From assembly GCA_936432065.2 (NCBI GenBank), contig OW386292.2:127097639-127161638 (forward strand): a stretch of 64,000 nucleotides of DNA, in the 5' to 3' direction. The notes below the pieces were generated by a model. It made no database searches, was not told the DNA's origin, and saw only the letters and a program-made list of their open reading frames with translations. This DNA comes from Rutpela maculata. Taxonomy: Eukaryota; Arthropoda; Insecta; Coleoptera; Cerambycidae. Shown in pieces: positions 55,850-64,000 of this stretch; within the stretch, counting starts at the first letter, position 1; every line of letters begins with the position of its first letter. A program made the translations under genes and the position numbers.

Positions 55850-57300
55850 CAAAATGGCCAATTAACTTTAATTTGTTTATTCATTTCTATCTAAATTTCT
55901 ACAAATTCTTGGCTACGCAAATTACATTTATACAATTCACGACTTTATATTAAACCACCCCAAAGTAATACTATCGGCTACTGTGATACCATGATGGTAA
56001 TATTAATTGAGGGTAATTAGTTACTTATATTTATAGTACTTTGTTCTTATTAATTTAGGTCAAACTATTCGAGTAAGATACGTTTAATTAAGCGTAACTA
56101 TTTTGTGCCATTGAAGGACTTTTTTTTATTAATTTTGATAGGATTGCGTAGAGAGAATTTCTTTGTAATTTAACAATCCAAACTGTGAAATGGCCTTACG
56201 ATGAGATACTTTCTCTGTTGAACTCTATGAGCCATCGGTGGTTAACCCACTTTGTTAGCTTTTAAGTGTTCGACGCAGGGGGTATTGTAAAGAAGGATGT
56301 TATTTAACAACAATAAGGTTTGACAGTAGCTCTTTTCTCAACGTAATGGATTATTCGGTTATATTCCGAATGCCTAACACAGGATTTTATTGATGGTGTT
56401 ATCAATTTATATAAAATAAATAACTACGAAGCGTATCACCGGGTCCTAGACAACCAGTTTTGTCTACCACGCCAGCGAATACGCTAGGGCCCCAGTTGGC
56501 CTATCTACCTACACACTGCCCTGTTGTGGTGTGCGACGAATTATCGAAAATTCTAAATACCATCACATAGATTTTTGTGTGGGTTTTGTTGGTCAATGTT
56601 GCGGGAAATTTCCCGGAGCCTACTGTGAAATTTTATGTTGACCGAACTCAAAATTACAAGTTTTCAGAGATGACATGAGATGCCGTTTGCAAAAAAAAAC
56701 AACATTACTGTTTGTTTGCAGATTTGGGTTGATCATTTCAGAGTCGTAAGGGGCAATGTTCTCTACGCACTCTTTATTATTATTTTTATTAGGACGATTT
56801 GTCCCAACAATGATTAGACATCTATATATTTACTTAGACTTACATTTTACCATAATCGAGGCTGTTGCCCCAACTTATGTTCATAGAGTATAAAATAAAC
56901 GTATTAAAACGTTTTCTGTGTTTTTCTTCCATATTTTACTTTTTCAGGAATAAGTGAGATTAAATAAAATTATAATTCTTTAAACAAATAAAACAAGTAC
57001 AAATAAAATTTGTAATTACAGTGAAATCAGTATTAAATAAAGCGTAGAACAAATAAAGAGGAGAAACGTAAAAGTTATCATTAAACGAGGTTTTCCAAAA
57101 TTAATATTTTAATCAGTAAATAGAAACAAGTAATATCAAACTTTATAAAAAGAATCTGTTTTCAATATATTACTAGCACAATGTAAATTTGGGTCCTAAC
57201 TTTAAAAATCTAGACGATCACATAAACTGCCAAATTTGTGTATTTTTCTGTCTCAACAAAAAGAGAGAGATAAATACACGACTGGGGTTAAGGGTGTTTC
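55850..57300. other. No gene seen
   Basis: This is mixed AT-rich DNA with a less AT-rich block at 56440-56660 (including CACCGGGTCCTAGACAACC) that could be LTR-derived. No partner or coding content was found. Confidence 0.35.
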
Positions 57301-57309
57301 AATAGGAGT

Positions 57310-57797
57310 TACCATTTTCGAGATAAATGTCTGCAAATTATAATATTACTATTATTCTTATTTATTTTTTTCAGTTTATTTTATTTCTCGTTATGTTAAT
57401 AATATAAAGTTATATTATACGCCTTACAATAGTTGACACAGTTGCTTCCTCTAAATCATTTACCGACATATGAATCTCCATGTTTTCTTAATTTTGGACT
57501 CATTTATCTGGAAAATGGTAACTCCTATCGAAATATTGTAGAGGAACAATATTATAGAAAATTTTATGCACGTTGTTTTTTGTGAAAAACGTTTTTGTTA
57601 ATCTTTTTTAGTTTTTGTGTTAAAAGACAAAAACAACATTGCCACCAGTTTTTTTTTAACACATGGCCGTCATATTGAAAGTACAGCCACTTTTTTGGGG
57701 GGGGGGGCATGTCTAAAATTGTTCCTTAGGCTTTAATCTTTATGAAAAATATTGTCCCCAAGGATGGGGGTGTACGTACAGCTAGGGTGGGCTCCCC
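57310..57797 (-). repeat. CGGGAGCC-family arm with inner region
   Basis: This matches the right half of the 39053-40961 element: AATGGTAACTCCTATC, TTGTTCCTTAGGCTTTAATC, TTGTCCCCAAGGAT and the terminal GGTGGGCTCCCCG. Bases 57310-57490 match the reverse complement of 40500-40680. The left end is missing. Confidence 0.65.
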
Positions 57798-57810
57798 GAC
57801 TAATAATATA

Positions 57811-58385
57811 TCGGAAAGGAGATTAACTGAGAAAAACCTAATCTTACAGTAATTTTTTCAACATGGCGTCCATAGCGGTAACGATATTTTTGTGGAGAAC
57901 ATTAATTAATGATTGTGGTAACCCCCATGCATTATATAAACAAAAAATTCCTTATAGGAATTCCGTTTCCTGTATTATTAAGCTAGTTTTAAAAACATCT
58001 TGCAAGACTGACACTGGACTACAAGCTTCTTGAGAACCTGTATTCAGATATTAAGAGGCGCTCTTAACTTTCATGAACCCCAAAAAACGAGCCAAAAATT
58101 TACAGTTTTATTAAATTGAAATTTTTATTTATATTCAAGTTTACAGCTCTTTATAATAGTACTAAAATGACAAAAATAAGCAATATATAACAAAATAGCA
58201 AAAATAGAGTAGACATATTTCTTTAAAGAATTCACCCAGTTCTTTATTCCTGATGTCCTGAAATGACCTGAGAGGGAGGGGGCAGCGATTAATTATTAGC
58301 AACCTGCAAGAAATATACAAAATTATTTATATCAAATGTTTTGCAAGGAAAATATCTGTTGTCTCAGGAGTTCATATAAATAACA
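57811..58385. repeat. Uninterrupted copy of the old dispersed repeat
   Basis: It aligns with 10641-10868 plus 14417-14486 plus 14867-15140 and supplies the empty-site reference for both insertions there. Confidence 0.65.
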
Positions 58386-59529
58386 TAAGCACACACAAAA
58401 AACAAAACTTCAAACTAATTATTTTTTATTTATTTGCAGTGTTTTAAAGTATTTACCTAACTAGTATATTAGCGTGCCCAGATTAGGGCAACAATATACA
58501 GAAAATAGGTATTTTCATAATGAATAAAAAAGTGGATACGTTGTGATTTGCATAATACCTAAGTAATATTCTCTAAAAGTTCAAACTCTTGTATCTGCAT
58601 GTATTTTGATGAACTGGTGAAAACGCACTTTACAGAAAAGTTGCAAATAAAAAAATCTTGTATTTCGATGATAACATTCACCTGAATTTTTTCAGATTTT
58701 TTTTCAACTTTTACATTTTCCCTCCCCCATTTTTAGGAACTTTCGAGTGACCATATCTCAAAAAATATGCATTTTTCGAAAAAATTCACAAGAGTAAAAA
58801 AATCTTATTTTGGACCAAAAAAAGTAAATACATTGTTCTTTTTCCATTTTTGACATAATTCTACAAGTTACGGAACCCGTGATAAAGGGGGTGTTTTCTA
58901 CCCCTTCCGATCATTTCCTACTCTAATCTTTTTTTTTGACTTTTTTATTAACGTCATTACAAACACATTGCACAAGGTTTCATCAAAATCAATTCATTAG
59001 CACTCAAGTTAGAGATTTTGGTCGTCATTTTAGCGTTCCGTTGACTGGACTATGTGTTATGAAATAAAATTTCATCGTAGAACAGTTGCATTTTTGAACC
59101 TTCTTGCCTAATATCGATATTAGTTAATAAGATTTAATTGACTGGGAGACGCACACAGGCGAAATAGTATATTATTCAACAAGCGTTTAATGATAGCTGT
59201 TACTCAAGAGGATGACGTTTACGGCACGAGCCACAGGCGCGTGTCATAATTCATCCGAGTGAGTAATAGTTAATACACACGAGTAGAATACTCTACGACT
59301 ACAACTACTCAGCAGGAAGATGCACTTTACGGTTTTGCCGAAAATAATAATTGTGACAAACAGCGAGATTTTTAGGGAAAAATACAAAGACGCATATTGT
59401 ATCGGTCATAACTTCTTTATTTTTAAAGCAGGAAAAAAAATTAAAAAAGGACTTTCATTTTAATTGATAATGTTTAATTTGGTTAACATTTTTGGCGCCA
59501 GTGCCATAGTTCTGAGATATATATATATA
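58386..59529. other. No gene seen
   Basis: This is AT-rich sequence. AAAATATGCATTTTTCGAAA near 58765 resembles AT-rich text at 38398. There is no supported coding feature. Confidence 0.35.
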
Positions 59530-59539
59530 CATTTATTTA

Positions 59540-59683
59540 TTTTTTTAAATGTTTTCGATCTATGTACCTATAATTGTAAAATAAGAACAATTTTTATTTG
59601 TATTTGACTTGACGTAACCTATGCCAATTGTAATGGTCTACTGGATTTAATAAATTATTATTATTATATTATTATTATTATTT
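59540..59683 (+). mobile_element. Non-LTR 3' end with ATT tail
   Basis: TGTAATGGTCTACTGGATTT is followed by AATAAATTATTATTATTAT and further ATT repeats. This is the 3' UTR and tail of a CR1/Jockey-like element, heavily 5'-truncated and with no coding remnant. Confidence 0.5.
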
Positions 59684-59689
59684 AACTTT

Positions 59690-60040
59690 TAAAGAGGCAT
59701 TTTGACTTAAAAACGTTCTCCTTCATTTTTAAACCTCCAAATCTCCGAAGAAAAAAAGTTACGGAGATTTTAAAAACAGCAAATTGTTCCTCGGTTTATC
59801 ATCTTTACCATGGATATTTTTATTTATTGCTAGGAATGATACTTTATTCGACAAAAACCGTGTTGAGGCGCCCGTTTTCGCAATATGTAAAGAAGGCGAA
59901 ACACGAAATCATTAAACGTTCAGATCTTCTTTACAAGCTTTTATTTAAATTGCTTTGTATGTTGGTTAGCTAGTTAGTGCGTTTCTTTGTTAGTATGTTT
60001 AGGGGGACTCTTGCAAGTCAATTTTGAACCACTTAACGAT
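59690..60040. other. No gene seen
   Basis: There is no supported feature before the tandem array at 60045. Confidence 0.35.
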
Positions 60041-60044
60041 ATCC

Positions 60045-60450
60045 AATCGAGCTGAAATTTTGCATACACATGTAGTTCTGATAAGAATATAATATTATGG
60101 TACCGCGGTAAAGTATTATGGAACTCAACAATAATGTGAGTAATGACGTCCAATTGAGCCGACGTTTTGCATACATATGTAGTTCTGAGGAAAATACAAT
60201 ATTATGGTACCATGGTACAGTATTATGAAATCCAACAATAATATAATGGAACCTCTTCGAGACGCGACGTCCAATTGAGCTGAAATTTTGCATATGCGTG
60301 TAGTTCTGATGACAAAACAATATTATTGTGCCATGGTACCAATCATGGGACCCAACAATAATATAATGGAATTCCTTCGAGATAGGACGCCCATTTGTGC
60401 TGAAATTTTGCACAAAGGTGTAGTTCTGATGACAATACAATATTATGGCA
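60045..60450 (+). repeat. Tandem array (left part) of ~110-bp units
   Basis: Units contain GACGTCCAATTGAGCTG, AATTTTGCATAC, GTAGTTCTGATGACAATACA and ATATTATGGTACCATGGTAC words, then CCCAACAATAATATAATGG. Four units are visible. The array resumes at 62534-62870 after an insertion. The GAGCTGAAATTTTGCATAC module also occurs in the 8.3-8.8 kb units. Confidence 0.8.
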
Positions 60451-62532
60451 CCAAGGAACAATTTAAAAGTCATTTGAACTTGAGGAGGTTCTAAGAATAG
60501 TAGTTTGTCATGGTTAGGAAATAATCTTGTGCTTTATTGATGTAGTTAAGGCCTTTTAGGCTTCAAGTATAGTTTCTCTTATATGGTAAGTTTTAAAGCA
60601 TTCTGTAAGACCTAATTATGAAGCTAATTTGCTTCTAGGATAATGTGTATTTGTAATGGGTTTATCATACCTACAAAAAACTCTTCATAAAACTAATCAG
60701 TTTTATTAACGTCTTAAATTCCATTTAGATTTGAAGAGGCTTTAAATTATTCTTCATGATTTTAACATATTTGCAATAAATTCATTTTAAATCCTTTTTA
60801 AAACTAGACATTTTCAATGCCTATTAGTAATTATTAAAGGCCATTACAAAACTAGACTCTTAAAACATCCTTGACAAATGTTGTGAAGAAAAAAGGCCTC
60901 TATAAATCTAAAAGGCAAATTTTAATTCCATAAAACACTATCTAAAACCTCAATAAAACATTTATTATAATAATAATAAACAATATGTCTGCCTGAACTG
61001 TCGTTGATGCATGTGTGTATACGTATATTTAGAACACATACGCGCATGTCACACTGTCAAATTATTTTGAGGTTAATTTTTAAGATTTTGTATCAAATAT
61101 CAACGCGGTTCGTCTTGGAGGCGGTTCTTTTAAATCCAAAACGTTTTATTACAGCTTTTATCAAGTCCATGTCATCTTCGCCAAGTGCATTTGCATTTAT
61201 GTAAAGAAGGGATTATTTGTGATAGTACACAAAAAGACTAAAAGGATTTCATTTAGAGTAAATGTTCTAGGTCATTACCATTATTAGAATTTATAGTTTA
61301 ATGAGAGGACTGTAAAATGACAATTAGGGTTTTAGTTGGCCACTAATTTTCAATTATAACGAAATTCGAAAGCTTTAATGGTCTGTAAAGATATAACCAA
61401 CACAGAAACTCTTAAAAATTAAAATCCAATTAAATAAACGTAGAATAAAAATGCCGAATTTAGCGAGGCTAGAAAACGTACCCTACGCGAGGCTAGCGTG
61501 TGACGTCACTTACCTACCTGATGAGCACGTAAGCCACACTGCTCTGCTTGCTTTTGGCCGTAGGATATGCTAGCGTCCTACCGTTTGTATAGCGCAAGGT
61601 GCCGCACTCTCGATAGAGCAAGTGACGTCAGGAGCGTTCAGCGGATTCAAATAATTACGGTATATTCGCATGGATTTATTCAACGCAACGCTTTTTTAGA
61701 ATTTCCTTAAATTTTATACATGTAATTTTAAGACTAATTTGGATGTATTTATTGTGTTTATTTTTAATTATTAATAATTATCTGTTTTTTTAGCAAATTA
61801 AGGTAGAATTACAAGAAACGACTGAAAATTACCGTGAGAACCGATAGGCAGCCTACTTTTTAAATTTGCTGATTACGCGTCTATGCAAATTTTGTATGGA
61901 TATTAAAATCATTATTATTTCTGAGGATCCCTTGTTTTTTGGGCCTTTCTTTTGTAGTTTCAATGATAAACTGCCGTTGGTTTTAATTTTTTTGTCATAC
62001 CTGATGTCTTCTTATTACCTTTTAAATTTGTCTTAGGGAGGTTGTAGTGCCACTCTACGCTTTATAAATTTCAAATTCCATTTTATCTTCAATAAGTCTG
62101 ACGATGTGTTTGCTTAAATCAGTTTAGGAAAAATAAATGCAATAATAAAATTATTTGGATTCCTTCGTGAACATTCTTATAGCTTCTCAGTTCTAATATG
62201 GACTTATAAGAGTTTTAAAAACCAGGTTTAAGGTAGCCTTCGAGGTGTTTTCTAGAAATGCAGGAAGCTAATAAAAAAAAGCTTACGACAGCTTTAAAAT
62301 AGGTTTTAAGAAAGGTTTTAAAACGGCCCGAACAAGATTTTCAAGAGCGGCACTATGCCTCACTAAAGAGTTTTATGATGCAATTTAAAAAGGCCTTAAC
62401 AACCTTTATAAGCCATTTTAGTCTACAAGTCGCTTTATGATGGTATTAAGGATATTGTTACAGCAAAAGAAATTTTTCAAGGCATTTTATAAATGGTTTG
62501 TATATATTTAAGAAACCAAAATTGTTCCTTGG
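60451..62532. mobile_element. 2.1-kb insertion with CCAAGGAACAATTT TIRs
   Basis: CCAAGGAACAATTT at 60451 and AAATTGTTCCTTGG ending 62532 are inverted. GCA on each flank is compatible with a 3-bp duplication. The insert splits an array unit (TATGGCA before, GCAATATTA after). It has no transposase. It contains a GC-richer block at 61478-61640. Confidence 0.65.
61478..61640. promoter_or_regulatory. GC-rich block with paired TGACGTCA boxes
   Basis: GTGTGACGTCACTTAC (about 61498) and AAGTGACGTCAGG (about 61620) are inverted CRE-like palindromes about 120 bp apart in an otherwise AT-rich element. GCGAGGCTAG repeats precede them. They could be a promoter or subterminal binding sites. Confidence 0.3.
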
Positions 62533-62533
62533 G

Positions 62534-62870
62534 CAATATTAGGGAACCCAACAATAATATAATAGAACCTCTTCGAGATTGGACGTCCAATTGAGCTGAA
62601 ATTTTGCATACACGTGTAGTTCTGATGACAATACAATATTATGGCACCAATGGTACAATGTTATGGAACCTAACAATAAGATAGGATGTCCAATTGTGCT
62701 AAAATTTTGCATAAACATGTAGTTCTGATGACAATACAATGTCATGGTACCATGGTACAATATTATGAAACCCAACAGTAATATAATACTTCTAATTCTG
62801 ATGTAAATACAATATTATGGTACCATCATTATTATTGTACAATATTATGGAACTCGCTCAAGTTTGGGCT
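62534..62870 (+). repeat. Tandem array (right part)
   Basis: These are the same units as 60045-60450: GGACGTCCAATTGAGCTG, ACACGTGTAGTTCTGATGAC and TATTATGGCACC. Together the two parts form one array interrupted by 60451-62532. Confidence 0.8.
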
Positions 62871-63205
62871 CGTTGAATTGTTCTCGATGAGTACTCTGGT
62901 CCTAGGTGGTATTCAGGGTCTAATGTTGGAGCTGGAAGGTGGGCGATTCATTATCAGAAATGCAAAGGTTAAGACGTCTCTAAATATTTAAAAATAAAAT
63001 CAAATTAAACAAAAACTTTTTTAAAACAAGCTTTCATTATTATTTGGATGTACTAAAAGCAAAAAAATAAAAATATGAAAAAAATAATTGTCTTAGAACC
63101 TTGTCGTGCGAATAGAAAAAAATACTTACTTAGGTACTTACAATCTCTGTCAAACAAAATTAATGCCTGTGTAATGTAGTTACCTAACTATTTCCCTTAT
63201 TATTT
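62871..63205. other. No gene seen
   Basis: This is a spacer before the truncated Ty3/gypsy fragment. No LTR or coding feature is seen. Confidence 0.35.
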
Positions 63206-63211
63206 GTTATA

Positions 63212-64000
63212 TTGTTTTACATAAAACTAGATCCTACTAGGTCCGTAGGATCAGTTTTAGGGCAGACTTTTAACAATGTCTCCACTCCTTTGGCTTTCTA
63301 TTCTAAAAAGCTAACTGACACTCAAAAACGTTACTCAGTTTTTGACAGAGAACTTCTCGCCGCTTATTTGTCAATTAGACATTTCAGATATATTTTAGAA
63401 GGTCGAGATTTTACTCTTTTCACCGATCATGAACCTGGTTTCAGCATTGTTTTCTAAAGCGGAGAGAACCCAGACAAACTCGTTACTTGGAATACATGGC
63501 ACAATTTACGAATAACATTAAACACATTCCTGGTGCTCGTAACGTCATCGCAGATACAATGTCTCGTTTGAACGATTGTTCTTTAGTAAATCGAAATTAT
63601 CTGATGTCTGCTATTAATTCGAATGAATTTAATTTAACGCTTTTGAAAACTGCACAGTCTAAGGATTCAGAACTTACCTCTCTATTACAGTCGCAGGAAA
63701 ATAAACACAATAAGGTACATTTCTTTTTAAAACAAATTAGTATTGCTTCAACAGAGCTTATTTGGTGTGACGTCTCTAATTCTAAATGTCGTCCTTATGT
63801 ACCCAAAACTTTGCGTCATGTTGTTTTTGACATTTTTCATAACCTAGTTCAGGCAGGTATTCGGGCTACTAAAAATTTATTTCTGATAAATATTTTTGGC
63901 CCAGAATGAACTCTGACTGCACATTATGGACCAAAACTTGCATACGTTGTCAAACTTCTAAGGTTAATCGACATACAAAGACTCCGATAGGAAATTTTAA
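63212..64000 (+). pseudogene. Ty3/gypsy pol fragment: RNase H and integrase N-terminus
   Basis: The frame 63212-63457 reads RNase H with PLAFYSKKLTDTQKRYSVFD, REL, RHFRYILEGRDF and FTDHEP. Upstream RT is missing, so it is truncated at about 63212. A frame change near 63457 leads to the next frame (63487-63909), MEYMAQFTNNIKHIPGARNV with the ADTMSR motif that closes RNase H. An integrase zinc domain follows: HNLVQAGIRATK (second His replaced or lost relative to H-x3-H) and, after another frame change near 63890, CTLWTKTCIRCQTSK supplying the Cys pair. It continues off the window end. The motif style fits insect Ty3/gypsy elements of the CsRn1/Mag-like kind, which is tentative. It is inactive. 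Confidence 0.85.

Noticed and set aside
60045..60473. 146-codon minus-strand frame over the tandem array
   Set aside because: It reads through repeats of the same DNA unit, and the peptide is a repeat translation (HNIVFSSELH-type blocks) with no protein family.

Overview
This window is AT-rich eukaryotic DNA built almost entirely from transposable elements (TEs). An arthropod, most likely an insect, is suggested by mariner/DD41D-type, piggyBac, hAT, Jockey/CR1-like, R1-like, Copia (tRNA-half primer site) and Ty3/gypsy elements and by GT-AG introns. I cannot name the species. Nearly every coding stretch is a TE relic with stops, frameshifts or deletions.

The one host gene I can support lies on the minus strand. 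Exon 1 (47691-47763 coding, signal peptide, phase-1 donor) and a symmetric phase 1-1 exon encoding a fibronectin type III-like domain (25721-25984) are separated by about 21.7 kb of TE-filled intron. Later exons, if any, are downstream on the minus strand (below 25.7 kb) or outside the window.

Layout: 1-2836, one arm and part of the body of a long-TIR DNA transposon, interrupted by a MITE (20-1190). 3.4 kb, a Myb/SANT-like relic. 3960-6470 and 6477-7847, two mariner-type elements with 606-bp and 541-bp inverted repeats. 7.9-8.8 kb, a GTCTGTCC microsatellite repeat family. 8987-10101, a foldback palindrome. 10.3 kb, a 175-bp mariner MITE. 10.6-15.1 kb, a nested stack: an old repeat split by a non-LTR element, itself split by a TIR transposon carrying a piggyBac MITE, then a second non-LTR tail. 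15.7-19.4 kb, a TA-flanked transposon and another palindromic mariner-type element. 19.6-21.06 kb, a non-LTR retrotransposon with a single nonsense codon. 21683-24926, a DNA transposon with roughly 600-bp TIRs around a decayed zinc-motif gene, homologous to 1-2836. 25.7 kb, the FN3 exon. 26.2-27.5 kb, a non-LTR element hit by a 5S-rRNA-derived SINE. 27.8-34.3 kb, a Tc1/mariner-superfamily transposase relic split by a Jockey/CR1-like retrotransposon and by an LTR sequence. 34.5-36.3 kb, a foldback with a hammerhead-like motif and a non-LTR RNase H terminus.

36.6-44.9 kb holds several long-inverted-repeat elements, including a 2.35-kb hairpin and a TAGT-flanked element. 46 kb has an R1-like tail; 47.7 kb is host exon 1; 48356-50992 is a hAT element with an 8-bp target duplication; 51.2-54.4 kb is a Copia element with catalytic deletions; 55.2-55.6 kb is a TATA/initiator promoter with a repeated leader hairpin; 60-62.9 kb is a tandem array split by a 2.1-kb insert; and 63.2-64 kb is a Ty3/gypsy RNase H-integrase relic.

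The strongest system-level signal is a short terminal cassette of 170-185 bp, bounded by C(A/C/T)GGGTG termini and centred on a TTCCGG...CCGGAA palindrome. It occurs alone (10.3 kb) and as the outer part of each long TIR of three different mariner-type elements, as if larger elements were composites of two inverted MITEs. All boundaries come from reading the sequence by eye; no alignment or database search was run.
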